From assembly GCF_000372725.1 (NCBI RefSeq), contig NW_005201403.1:39059-103058 (forward strand): a DNA stretch of 64,000 nucleotides, given 5' to 3'. The notes below the pieces were generated by a model that searched no databases, had not been told where the DNA came from, and saw nothing but the letters and a program-made list of their open reading frames with translations. Positions 38,237-48,335 of this stretch are shown here, piece after piece. Made by a program: the position numbers and the translations under genes. Origin of the DNA: Emiliania huxleyi CCMP1516. Taxonomy: Eukaryota > Haptophyta > Isochrysidales > Noelaerhabdaceae. Within the stretch, counting starts at the first letter, position 1. Every line of letters begins with the position of its first letter.

Positions 38237-38329
38237 TAAGGACACGACGAAGCCCCCTCGCTCGCAAGTAAACGTGAACGACATTTATTTGGTCTGTGCC
38301 CGGAATGGGTAGGCTAGGTGCACGAATGG

Positions 38330-38430
38330 GAACCGGAAAAGAAAGAAAGAAAGAAAGAATTTAAACAACAGAACTCTCTCTCACAGAAAGAAAGAAAGAA
38401 AACGGACAAGCCAAGGGAGGAATGGGAACC
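38330..38430 (+). repeat. Dispersed repeat D1, two partial heads (upstream of methyltransferase)
   Basis: GGAAAAGAAAGAAAGAAAGA at 38334 and CAGAAAGAAAGAAAGAAAAC then CCAAGGGAGGAATGGGAACC at 38384-38430. GAATGGGAACCGGAAAA also occurs at both 38324 and 38420. It ends ~65 bp before the ATG at 38495. Confidence 0.75.
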
Positions 38431-38494
38431 GGAAAAAGCTGAAAAAGGCGGGAAAGGGGGCGCGCCGGGGCCCGCGCTTTTTACCAGTGGCACA

Positions 38495-39409
38495 ATGGCG
38501 ACCCACGGCTCCGGCTCGGCGTTTCCCACTGCCGCTTTGGTCTGCGCCATGCGTGCAGAGGCCACGAGGCTCGGCATCGATCCCGACCTTGGCGAGCCTG
38601 ACATGCTGGCGGAGAGCTTTGCGGGCGATCTCGGCCGCGCTTTCCTGAACGCCTTTCGCGCGGCTGGCGGCAGCACGCCTGAAGGCGAGGCCCGGGGAAT
38701 AATCCACCGCACGAACTACTACGACGCCGCAATGTTGCAGGCTGTCCAGAGCGGGTGCACGCAGCTCTTGCTTCTCGGCTCGGGGCTCGACACGCGCGCA
38801 TGGCGCCTCCCACTGGGTGAGGGCGTGACCGTGTTTGAGGTTGACGTGGCTTGCGCACATGAGTTCAAGCGCGAGCGGCTCGCAGAAATCGAGCAGGAGC
38901 AACCTATCCGCGATGGCACGACCGAGTCCCACGCAAAGAAGCTCGCGCACCTGCGGGGTGCGAAGTGCAAGCGGGTTGAGGTGGACGCCGACTTGAGTGA
39001 GGCCAGGTGGGGGAGGCTCGTGGCAGATGCCGGTTTCGACATGGAAAGGCCAGCTTTCATCCTCGCAGAGGGGCTACTTATGTACCTGCCGGACAAGGAC
39101 GTGACCGAGGGCCTTTTCAAGCAGGTTCGCGGGCTCATGGCACCAGGCTCGTGGTTCATGGGGTGCGCGTTTGTCAGTGGTTTGGGCTGCGCGGACGCCG
39201 CGGACAACGGTGTGATGATGAAGTTCGGCTGTGCGTGGACGTTCAAGTTTGAGAGCGCAGACGAGGTGCGCGACGCGCTGGAGGCGACGGGCTTTGGCTC
39301 AGTGACGTTGAAGCAGGCCCAAATCTTCTTTGACCAAGGAGCGGGCTTGGTTCAGACCAGCTCTCCTGGCTACCAGTACTTCAGCGCGCGACGCGACACG
39401 GAGGCGTGA
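38495..39409 (+). CDS. SAM-dependent methyltransferase, LCM/PPM family
   Basis: Single exon, 304 residues. LLLLGSGLDTRAWRLPL is motif I of the leucine-carboxyl-methyltransferase-like family, with the family's DTRAxRL signature. VTVFEVDVACAHEFKRERL is motif II with the ribose-binding acid. KRVEVDADLSEARWGRL and RPAFILAEGLLMYLPDKDV cover the later conserved blocks. The length matches bacterial-style TIGR00027 O-methyltransferases rather than eukaryotic LCMT1. The N-terminal ALVCAMRAEATRLG and IHRTNYYDAAM are also typical. Substrate unknown. ATG 38495 fits the family start; the frame continues upstream through D1, which is unlikely to be translated. The intron-less structure and bacterial-type family are compatible with old horizontal gain. 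Confidence 0.8.
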   Translation: MATHGSGSAFPTAALVCAMRAEATRLGIDPDLGEPDMLAESFAGDLGRAFLNAFRAAGGSTPEGEARGIIHRTNYYDAAMLQAVQSGCTQLLLLGSGLDTRAWRLPLGEGVTVFEVDVACAHEFKRERLAEIEQEQPIRDGTTESHAKKLAHLRGAKCKRVEVDADLSEARWGRLVADAGFDMERPAFILAEGLLMYLPDKDVTEGLFKQVRGLMAPGSWFMGCAFVSGLGCADAADNGVMMKFGCAWTFKFESADEVRDALEATGFGSVTLKQAQIFFDQGAGLVQTSSPGYQYFSARRDTEA

Positions 39410-40711
39410 GGGTAGGAGGCGTGAGGTTAGGAGGAAGGAGGCCAGTGTCATGGAGTCTTCTACCGTGGGATAGACCCGCCCGACCAGTCCAAGCGGAAGT
39501 GAATCCGACCAGCCGCTCGTCGTCAGTGGCGGAGTTCGACGGCCGCGTGGCGCTGCACAGCGGCTCGACGGGCGGCGTGCGTTTTTTCTTGCCGTGCCAC
39601 CAGATGTGCCGTCGCCTCCTGTCACACCCCACACCCTCTGCAACCCGCGGGGAAACACGGTTACGAATCGGGAGGCCAGGGAGGGGCGCAGAGCGGCCCG
39701 TGCCGAGATGCGACTTACAAGGGTCCCGGACCACGAGACTCGGCTTTTCTTACCCCCGACATTACTCCGTGATGCGCTCCCCGCTCCCGTTCCCCGCCTG
39801 CGCCGCCCCTCATCGCGTCTCGCACGCACTTGAAGTTTCGACGGCAGGATTTCTCTTTTGTTGTAAAATTCTCTTTTGTGTGAGAGGTTCTCGAGGTTCT
39901 CGAGGTGGATATCCTTTGGCCGCGTTGGGTAGCGAGGATTGGTGTAACCCGAGCCACGGAGGCGTGTTTTCTGACGGCCGACCGTCAGTGCACGGAGTTG
40001 CCCCTTCTCCGACTGCCCCGGCTAGTTCCCGAGGTCGCGCGGGGCTGACCCCTGTGTCCCCCGGGACCTAGCGCGGGTGGGTTGGAGGGGGGCTCGCTGC
40101 AGGGAAGGGCTGTGTAAGAAGCCGATCCCCGTAGTCTGCCCCGCTCCTCCCCATCGGGCCGCATGAGCGGCCACGCCTCGCAGATTCGTTTTCGTGCCTG
40201 GGTCAGGCGCGCGGGGCATCCCCCGGGTCGCTCGACCAGCGATCCGAAGAGTGGCCGCTATGCGAGGGGAAGAGCGGGGGCCCCGACGCCTCAGTCCGGC
40301 CCTCCGAGGGGGGAAGGGAATTGCGGGGTCCCCACGGGCGCCTCTCTTCGGCCCTCCCGAGGGGGGAGGGGAGCAAGGGGGTGGGGGGATCGGGGCGGGG
40401 GGGAGGGGTCTCGCTCTCGGGTTTCGTGAGGCTAAACTTGCCTTTCGGGGAGGGGCCTCAGGAAAGGCGCGCATGCAGCCCTACGTCTTCCCCTCCTCCC
40501 TCGAGGCAGCGAGTAGGCAGCGAGTAGTTGTAAAATTCTCTTTTGAGCTAGCCTTCGACGTTATGACAACAAACGCCAGGCGGACACACAATGACACATC
40601 GCGGCTCTCGGGCCCGCACACACCGCCACCCCCGTGCGCGTTCGCAGGGCCTAACACGGGTCTCCGAGGGATAGTTCCGAGAGAGATGAAACCAACGAAA
40701 TAAGTCTTCTT

Positions 40712-40858
40712 TCTAGTTCCGTGTACCGGGTTTCCCCTTGACTGCAGAACGCCCCCTCTCCCTACTCGGAGCTAGGACACGGGTCTCCGTCCACGAGGGA
40801 TAGTCCGCGCTTTGGGTTTCCCCTAGCAGCGGAGCGCACCCTCTACTCGGAGCTAGTA
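40712..40858 (-). repeat. Dispersed repeat R-C, two copies in tandem
   Basis: The first copy (40712-40780) is the reverse complement of 29538-29600. The second (40806-40858, ending CTCTACTCGGAGCTAG) is more diverged. ACGGGTCTCCG(N)GAGGGATAG also recurs near 40656 and 40779. Confidence 0.7.
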
Positions 40859-40862
40859 AACG

Positions 40863-40925
40863 CGAGAAACGCAGAAAGAAAGAAAGAAAACAGACACCCC
40901 AAGGGAGGGATGGGACATGGGAGGA
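40863..40925 (+). repeat. Dispersed repeat D1, partial copy
   Basis: GCAGAAAGAAAGAAAGAAAA then CAGACACCCCAAGGGAGGGA and GGGAGGAC. No start codon of a recognised gene lies within 900 bp downstream. Confidence 0.8.
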
Positions 40926-41874
40926 CGCTCTGCCAGGACAAGGTCCCCACCTGCACGAGCAGGATCTTGTAAGGACGATCAGGGACACAGGGGAACCTAC
41001 GGGAGTGGTGAGCGGCTCTGCGCCTCCGAAGAAAGAACAGGTTCTGGAAATTCTTCCGGTGCTTCCTGGCAGGCTTCCTGGCAGCGCGCTTGTACACTTG
41101 TTCACCTGGAAGGGGTCGCCAGGGCTAGCCCCGGCAAGAGCCGTGACCTGCATCTGACCGAGCCGCCCGTCGAGCCGCTGCCGCCCCTCCGCCGCCTCGG
41201 GCTCGGCTCGCTCCGCACGAGACAAAATCGAGATTTTGCGAGATCGCAGATGCGGTTCGGGACGTTCTTTTTGTGAGCTGCTCGTGTGTTCTAAGCATGT
41301 AAGAGGATGCATGGAGAGCAAAAAGGCGTGGACACGGGCTACTCTGGCCAACCCCACATCTCCCGTCCCGACCCCTAGCCCCCCTCTCTGATAGGACAAC
41401 GGGAACAATCGTGACTCGGTATACCTCGCGAGAGTCATTCGAAATCGGAGTCCGAGGCGGTGGGCCGGGCGGCATCGTCTCGCCTCCTCGCAGGGCCTCC
41501 GGGGTCCGCATGCTCAAGTCCGGAGAGCTCTCGACGCTTGCCACGTGAGCAGTAGCAGACCGCGCTCTCCCTCTCGCGTCGCGACGCGACGTCCGACGCG
41601 GCGCGCCTCATTTAGTTGCACGCCGCAGCATTTGTTGCACTTCCCTGTAACACGATCACGTTGGCGACTTCATCTACTTTGCTGTGAACGTGAGAGTGTA
41701 TTGAGATGGGCGCATTGATTGGAACATCGCGGCCCGCCCGCGATGGGCGATGGCACCGATCAGACAGGAGAACGAGACAGATGTTTTCAAGTGAAAAGGA
41801 GTGTTTTTGCATGAACGGCCCCCTGCACGGGGTTGTGCGAATGATGAACAGCGCCTTTTTTGACCGAGCGAGCC

Positions 41875-43227
41875 ATGCTGTCGGACTCGGTCATCGACCT
41901 CGACGAGAATTTTCTCGCGGTGCTGATCGTCTACTTCGGACCGCTTCCGCCGTGGCTGCCGCTCACTCTCGCGTCGATGGCGGCGAACCCGACCGTCTCC
42001 TTTTCGGTCGTCGGCGACGCGCCGCCGCCATATACCGGCCTGCCGCCGAACGTGCGCTTCGAGACGGTCGGCTGGGTCGAGATGCAGGCGAGGCTCGGCG
42101 CGCTCAGCGGGCGGCGGGTGTCGTACACGCGGCAGTACAAGGCCAACGACATCAAGCCGCTCCTCCCAGAGCTGTACCCGCACCTGCTCGCTGGGCGCTC
42201 CTGGTGGGCGTGGAGCGACCTCGACGTGGTGTACGGCGATCTGCGCGCTCACATGGCACTGGCGCTGCGCGCGCCCGCGTGCTGCGCCGGGCGCGAGCTC
42301 CAGTGCTCCAAGCGGCTGCGGCGCGACCGCCGCTCGCCGTGCTTCAACTCGTCGCGTGCTCCGCCCGGCCGGTCGGCAGACACGTGGCGCGACGCGCGTG
42401 CGTGCCCGTGCACGGCAGGCGAGCGCGTGACGGCGGTGAGCCCGCTCTACCCCAACCCTTGGCGCAAAAAGTGCTGGGGCCCGTTCACGGCCTTCCGCGT
42501 GGAGGGCGGCGCCTCCGCCGCCGGCGCGCGACCGCCCGCCACCACCACCTCTCTCTTCCGGCGGGCGCCCAAGTGGCGGCAAATCGTCGGCACAGCCGAG
42601 TACGCACACTTTGATGAGTGGTGGGGGCCGCTCTCGGCGCGCGGCTTCGAGACGATGGGCGACGTGATGACTCGCCTCTCCGACGCGGGCGAACTCGTCA
42701 TGTCGCGCGCGCTCCTCCCGTTCGCCGAGGCGAAGAGCTGCGCCGACGTCGAGTGCACCTTCTGCCCGTGCGGCGCGCTGCGCTTCGAGCTGCGCGGCGG
42801 CAAGCTGCTCGTCAACGAGCGCGAGGCGATGCTGCTCCACCTCTGCACTCCAGTCGGAGCATGATCTTGGAACAAAGGTTGCCCCACTGCTACTGCTGCT
42901 AGGCGATGCTGCTCCACCTCTCCGAGTCGAAGCCCGCGTGGCGCGAGCACGCGCGCCGCCACCCGCTGCCGCCGTGGCGCGCCGGCGCGCAGCCCGAGTG
43001 CGTGCGCGTGAGCGGCCTCGGAGCGTTCGCGCCCGACGACGCGCTTGGCGCCGTCGGCGCGCTGCTACGCCGGCGCACGGCGCTGCGCCGCCACCGGCCG
43101 CTCTCGGAGAAGGCGGCGCCGCACCTTCTCTACGGCGACGCCGCGCTCGCGCTGCCCGGCGCCGAGCGCCTCAACGTTTCCGTCGGCGAGTGCGCAGAGA
43201 GCGCCTTTGACGACAGCGGCGACGTGA

Positions 43228-43267
<40 letters not shown>

Positions 43268-44161
43268 ACCGCCCGCCGCGGGTAGATGGCACTCGCGCGC
43301 GCTTCTAGGAACCTTCTAGGAACCTTCTAGGAACCTTCTAGAAACCTTCTAGGTGCGATGGCACTCGCGCGCGCTCGGCGCGACTTTGAAGCGCTCGCCG
43401 CGCGGTACGCGGCGGCGGTGGCGGCCGAGCTCGCGCACTCGCTTCGGTGGATCTGCGCGTGGGCGCGGCTCGCGGCTGTCTACCGCTCCCTCGTCTCGCG
43501 CGTCGAGCCGGGCCACCCCGCCGCGGCCAAGCTGCCAGGGCTCAACGGCAACCGGCGCGTGCGCACGCCGCTGTGGGCGGGAGAGCGCCTCGGCTGGTGG
43601 CGGCAGAGCCCAACGTGGGCGGTGCACGACTGGGGCGGGAGGGCCGACGACCGGCCTAGCGACCGGCCGCCCGACGCCGGCGGCGAGCACCGCGCGTGCC
43701 TTTGCTCGGCGCCGCCGGCGCCAGCGGGCTCGTGCTTGGCGGAGGGCGGAGCGCACTCGTGCGCGCGGCCGCTCGACGCACGGGGCGCGCCGATTGGGCA
43801 GCCGTGCCTCGGCAAGCGCGTCGACGGCCGGCCGAGCTGTGGCGAGCGGTGCGGCGCGGCGGAGCTGCTCGACGAGCTGCTCGACGGCTATTTCGCGCTG
43901 CTCAACCGGCAGGCGGTGCTCGCCATCCGCTCGCAGCGGTGGCGCTGCTCGTGGCTGTACAAGCTGCGCGCATGCTGGACAGCGGAGGGGCTCGCCACCC
44001 ACGCCGACCCCGAGCGGCCGCTGCCGCCGTCGAGCGGCGCGGCGTGCGCGAGCGTGCTCCCCCCACAGGACGAGGGGCGGCTCGGGTGGGGCAGCGCGAA
44101 CCCCGCCAACCTGACGAGGGGAGAGTTGGACTCCCTCCTCTACCGGTGGCGTTGCTGGTGA
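41875..44161 (+). CDS. DUF6625-like, putative glycosyltransferase-type protein
   Basis: Exons 41875-42825, 42903-43281 and 43353-44161 total 2139 nt (712 residues) and stay in frame across a 77-bp GC-AG and a 71-bp GT-AG intron. Residues ~5-120 read LDENFLAVLIVYFGPLPPWL, SMAANPTVSFSVVGD, YTRQYKANDIKPLLPELYP and WWAWSDLDVVYGDL; the last has a DxD in the setting of DUF6625/capsular-type transferases. Later Cys-rich stretches (HRACLCSAPPAP, PSCGERCGAAELLDELL, RWRCSWLYKLRACW) suggest a secreted or luminal domain. Exon 2 carries a (GGC)n glycine run. Presumed role: Golgi or cell-surface glycan synthesis. Both introns have duplicated exon edges. Start at ATG 41875; an upstream signal peptide exon cannot be excluded. 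Confidence 0.65.
42826..42921 (+). repeat. Duplicated exon edge around intron 1 of the DUF6625-like gene
   Basis: GCGATGCTGCTCCACCTCT is exact at 42826-42844 (right after the GAG| donor boundary) and at 42903-42921 (right after CTGCTAG|). The intron (42826-42902) is one copy plus 58 bp. Confidence 0.92.
43285..43375 (+). repeat. Duplicated exon edge with GGAACCTTCTA 11-bp filler, intron 2
   Basis: GATGGCACTCGCGCGCGCT is exact at 43285-43303 and 43357-43375. The filler is four to five 11-bp units and ends CTTCTAG|GTGCG. Both copies are preceded by G|GT. Confidence 0.93.
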
Positions 44162-44636
44162 TGGAGAGAGAGTGTGTGTGTGTGTATAAGTCTTACCCAG
44201 ACGAGTATCTCGAATGGGAATGCCCCCCCAAATAACAATTCATCCCAAATAACAATTTTTTATTTCCCGGCCCCCGCCCCCAATGCCCAAAAACCCAGCA
44301 TCAGCAAATGAATTTATATTTTTTAACGGTCTCGCAAGACTCATTGGAAAGCTCAGAGCCTCGACACGCGCAGCTACTCTACGTACGCTCGATTTTCTAC
44401 TATACACACGTACGGCAGTCTGGCGACGGGGACAAACGAATACGATCCGCGCGGGCGACGAATTCCGGTAATTCGCCCTCCCGAAATAGGTAGAGTAATC
44501 GCCCCCATGCCATCCCACAGCCGTCGTCTGACGTTTGTGGCTAATGTGTCGCGCGCCCGCCTTCCCTTCACAAGAGCGGCGAGTCGGATCGGCGCTCGGT
44601 GGGCCCAAGAGTACAGCAATGCCGAGCTGGTTCACG
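44162..44636. other. Intergenic between convergent genes
   Basis: CCCAAATAACAATT repeats at 44228-44260 and AT-richer sequence to 44640. No gene seen. Confidence 0.45.
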
Positions 44637-47600
44637 TCGTGCAGTGGATTCCGTCGCCTGCGCCGTCGAGCAGCGGGATCGGGTAGGGCAGCAGCACGCG
44701 CGTGAGCAGCCACGGCGGCGGCGGGAGGAGCGCGAGCTCCGCCGCGCCGCACGCCTCGCGCGCCCGCCCGACCACGCACGAGACGAGCCCGTCCGCCGCC
44801 TCGTCGAGACTCACCTGCGGCGGGCGGCGGCGGGCGTGCGCGCGCGACGCGGGCCTCTTCCGCCGCGCCTCTGCAGCGGGGCGAGCCTTCTCCCCCGCGT
44901 GCGCGCGCCACTGCGTGGGCGTGCCGAGGCCGGGCGGGAGAGGGGTGTACTCGAGGGAGAAGGGCTCGCCGCGCCTGCAGGAGGGTTCGGAGAAGGGTCA
45001 GAGAAGGTTCGTGTCGACTCGAGGGGGAGGAGGGATCGCAGCGCCGCCGCGCGAGCGCGAGGGAGCGGCGGAGCTCGTAGGCGGGTATGACGTACGCGGG
45101 GTCGGACGAGTCCTAGGACCGCCACCGCGCGCCTCAAGAGACGAGCCGCGGCCGAACGAGCGGCTGCTCGGCGCGCGCCGTGGCGCCCGCTGCGGCGGCG
45201 GCGGCGTGCAGCGCGGTCTTGTCGTGGTCGTAGCTTCGCTCGTAGTAGTTCCTCGCGGCGTAGAACTCAAAGTAGCGGCCGCTCGCGTTGGCGGAGGAGA
45301 GGAGCTCTCTCGCGCGCAGAGGAAGCTTGTCTGTCATCTCGGCGCCGCCCACCTACACGGCCGTCCCCCGAGCCTCTGCTCGGAGCCCTACCGGAGCCCG
45401 CCCGTCCGCTCGGCGCCGCGAGCGAGAGCAAGACGGACCTGTTCACAATGGGAGGGCGTGAGCAGAGGCGCTGTCCACACTCCTCCGATGGGAAGGCGGA
45501 CGGACGAGTTCGTCGCGTCGATGCGGACGAGCCCTCCGCCAAAGGCGTCGGACAGCCACGCCGGTGCGGCAGCGGCGCTGCTTTGCTCCGCGAGGGCGGT
45601 CTGCAGCAGCCCCGTGGGGACGAGGAGGTGGTTCGAGCCGCCTGTCGGCAGACGGGTGCGGTTTGGCCGTGGAGGGGAGAGTGAGGACGAGGAAGCGCGT
45701 CGCCGTAGTTCTTGACGTTGCCGTACATCGTCGAGCTCGCCATCATCTGCAGCCCGAGCACGGGGCCGAGGAAGCCGTACGCGGCGGCGGCGGCGGCGGC
45801 GGCGCCGGTGAGGTCGGTGGCGTGGGCGAGCGCGAAGCGGAGAGGGAAGCGCGGCGCCCAGAGGCAGAGGAGCGCCACGCCGAGGCCGCAGCACGGTAGC
45901 GTGGCTGAGGGGAGGGCCGCGGGCGGAACGGCGACGAGCGCGACGAAGGTGGCCTAGCAGGGGGTGTGGGGGGGGGGGGGGGGGGGGACTACGCTGGCTG
46001 GGCTGGAGCAGTTGGGCTGGAGTCGGGCTGGGGTGGCTGTGCTGGAGTAGGGCCGGAGTAGTCGGGCTGGAGTAGTCGGCTCGCCATCTTGGCGACAGCG
46101 TGCGGCTGCTCCTCGAGGCGGAGGTGTCCGTATGCGCCCGAGGCACCGCCACCGCCACCGCCTGCCGGCGCGGCGATCGAGAGGAAGTAGAAGAGGGCGA
46201 GGGCGAGGAAGATGCCGCCGTGCGCGTCGAGCGAGCCGTGGATGGCGACCATCACGCCTGGCGGGGAGGTACTTTATCCTTGTCTTTCTTTCAGCCCGCA
46301 TTTTCGACATCACGACCGCACCGCCGGCTTGTTGACCACACTCCATACGGGTGGCCGAGGGGTGGCCGAGGTGTGGCCGAGGTGTGGCCGAGGTGTGGCC
46401 GAGGTGTGGCCGAGGGGTGGCCGGAGTGTGGCCGAGGGGTGGCCGAGGTGTGGCCGAGGTGTGGCCGGAGTGTGGCCGAGGAACAGCCGCACGCCCGTGG
46501 TGACGGCGACGAGCGCGGTGGCGCCGACGGCCCGCGGAGCGAAGCCGACGCCGCGGCGGAGAGTTGCCGATGCGCCGGCGGCGGCGGCGGGGAGGAAGAT
46601 GATTTGTCGCGCGCACATGGCGATGGAGAAGCCGCCGGCGTAGGTGGCTGGCATCAGGTTGATGGTCTGGTGGAAGACGAGGGCGAGCAGGACGCCTAGT
46701 GAGTCGTCATGAACGAGGAGTCCGTCATTCGGTCAGTCATGAGGAGGTCTGGTGGAAGATGAGGGCGAGCAGCAGCCGGAGGGGGGCGGGACGGGGGCGT
46801 GCAGGGAGAGGGGGAGGAGAGGGGGGCGAGGCGGGGAGGAGGGGTTGGAGAGGAGGGTTGGAGAGGGAGGGTTGCCGTGGCGTGGCTGCAGGAGCAGCAG
46901 GGCCGGCACTGCGAACTCGATGCCGGCGACGAGGGCGGGCGCCGCGTGCAGCATGAGCCCGCTCAGGGTGGCGAGGGGCGGGAAGAGGGGCTCGAGGCCG
47001 GAGAGGAGCTCCTATCGACTGAGGCGTGGCTGGTGAAGGAATGGCTCATTCCGAGGGGCTCGAGGCAAGAGAGGAGCTCCTATTCCGTGGCGTGGCTGGG
47101 GGTACGGGGCTGGAGCGGCGGGGAGGAGCGGCTCGCGGCGAGAGGAGCAGTTCCGACATGAGGACTGTCGAGCACGAGTAGTGGCCGTCGTACCTGCCGG
47201 GAAGGATTAGAGCTTCCAACAGGCGGCCGCATCTCGGCTGCATCTCGTCTGCATCTCGTCTGCATCTCGCACCACGAGGAAGTGAGCTTCCAAAAGGCGG
47301 CCGAGAAGTAGAGGACGACTAGCTGCGCGCGCATCGCCGGGAGGAACTTGCGAGCCGTCTCCGCCATCGAGGAGGATGTGGCGGCGGCGAGCACGAAGGG
47401 GGCCTCCATCAGCGCGCACCAGCACATATAGTCCCACACCGCCTAGCAGGAGGCGCTCGAGCGACGGCTCAGAGACGGACCCTCTCTGGTCTGCGGACAT
47501 GCAAGTCCGGCCCGGCCGGCATCCGGTCGGCCCATCCGACGACGTTGACGAGGTGCGCGAGAAGGAGGAGCCGCCGGCCGGGGAAGAGCAGGCAGGCCAG

Positions 47601-47924
47601 CGCGAGCGGCAGTCGTACGAGCCAGTCGTAGTCAAAGTGGGCGCGCAGGCAGGCGCCTGGCCCGGTCTGGCAGCTCTCGTCGATCATGCCTGCTCGGAAG
47701 GAGGAGGAGTGAGAGCAGCCGCGGAAGCTCGTCGCGCCGCACTGGTTGTGTCGAGAACAATGACCCGTCCTAGGAGGCGCGAGCAGGGCAGGCGGGCGGA
47801 GCGCACGGTGATCCATAGCTCCCGCAAGCGCAAAGGCCTGGTCGGCGAACGGCGCGAGCTGGTGCAGGCACCAGAAGCGTGCGTATGTGGCGAGGGCCGC
47901 GTGCTGCTGCGCGTCAGATTGCAT
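44637..47924 (-). CDS. Polytopic membrane protein, HTTM-like, multi-exon
   Basis: Minus strand from ATG 47924 (MQSDAQQHAALATYARFWCL). Exon order: FDYDWLVRLPLALACLLF and LLLLAHLVNVVGWA (~47640-47530); MCWCALMEAPFVLAAATSSS and MRAQLVVLYFSAAFWKLTSS (~47440-47270); YDGHYSCSTVLMSELLL (~47185); HAAPALVAGIEFAVPALLLL (~46950-46890); LMPATYAGGFSIAMCARQII and AVGATALVAVTTGVRLFL (~46660-46480); MVAIHGSLDAHGGIFLALAL (~46255); ALLCLWAPRFPLRFALAHAT, YGFLGPVLGLQMMASS and MYGNVKNYGDA (~45880-45705); NHLLVPTGLLQTALAE and GGGLVRIDATNSSVRLPI (~45640-45480); FEFYAARNYYERSYDHDK; final exon EAADGLVSCVVGRARE ... GIHCTT ending 44637. YFSAAFWKL..SW and the helix pattern recall HTTM/VKOR-carboxylase-like membrane proteins; function unknown. 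Several introns hold duplicated exon edges. Confidence 0.58.
46340..46485 (-). repeat. 11-bp TGTGGCCGAGG minisatellite
   Basis: About 12 units, some GGTGGCCGAGG or TGTGGCCGGAG. It lies in an intron of the HTTM-like gene (minus strand after VRLFL). Confidence 0.88.
46664..46773 (-). repeat. Duplicated exon edge, HTTM-like gene
   Basis: GGTCTGGTGGAAGA(C/T)GAGGG and CGAGCAG recur at 46664-46692 and 46746-46773. About 50 bp of GTCAT-rich filler separates them and supplies CCTAG and GT/GC-type junctions. Confidence 0.85.
46985..47083 (-). repeat. Duplicated exon edge, HTTM-like gene
   Basis: GAGGGGCTCGAGGCCGGAGA then GGAGCTCCTAT at 46985 recurs as GAGGGGCTCGAGGCAAGAGA plus the same tail at 47053. 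GGCGTGGCTGG also follows both copies. Confidence 0.85.
47210..47303 (-). repeat. Duplicated exon edge with CATCTCGTCTG 11-bp filler
   Basis: GAGCTTCCAA(C/A)AGGCGGCCG occurs at 47210-47229 and 47284-47303. Between are four 11-bp units plus ~15 bp. On the minus strand the copies encode AAFWKL and AACWKL. Confidence 0.9.
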
Positions 47925-48118
47925 GTCGGTGCCAGCGTGCGGAGCAGGAGCCGGAGCTGCAGGGCGAGTCGGCTGCACGAAAGAGTTTTTTCTGATTTTT
48001 TCTTTTCCCCCTGGATGCTCGGCTCCTGTTTCTTGTGCTTCCTTTTTTTCCCACAGCTGCCGTGCGGGGCCTCACTGGAGTGTTCAGGGTCAGGGCAGGA
48101 GGGGCGCCGCATGTCTGG

Positions 48119-48300
48119 ATGCTCGGCTCGCTGCTGTCGACGGCGAGCTTGCCGCATGGCGAGGCCCTCCAGCAGCTTCGCGTTTGGCTGCAGATCGTGA
48201 ACGTGCTCCTCCTGCTCCACCTCCTCCGACGGCTCTCTTCCCTCGCAACGCTGCTCAAGGCGCTGCCTCGCTCCGGCTCCGACGCCACCGCCGCCGCCGT

Positions 48301-48335
<35 letters not shown>

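Larger units (their letters stand above)
37116..38494. other. Intergenic with a TA-flanked inverted-repeat element
   Basis: It contains the element at 37766-38236 and a D1 copy at 38330-38430. No gene seen in the rest. Confidence 0.55.
39410..41874. other. Gene-poor, repeat-rich region
   Basis: No confident gene in ~2.4 kb. GTTGTAAAATTCTCTTTTG occurs at 39859-39877 and 40528-40546, bracketing ~650 bp. R-C copies lie at 40712-40858, and D1 at 40863-40925. A frame at 40917-41276 is open but has weak bias and no recognisable domain. Confidence 0.5.

Noticed and set aside
39890..40120. rRNA or spacer fragment
   Set aside because: No conserved 5S, 18S or 28S string recognised.
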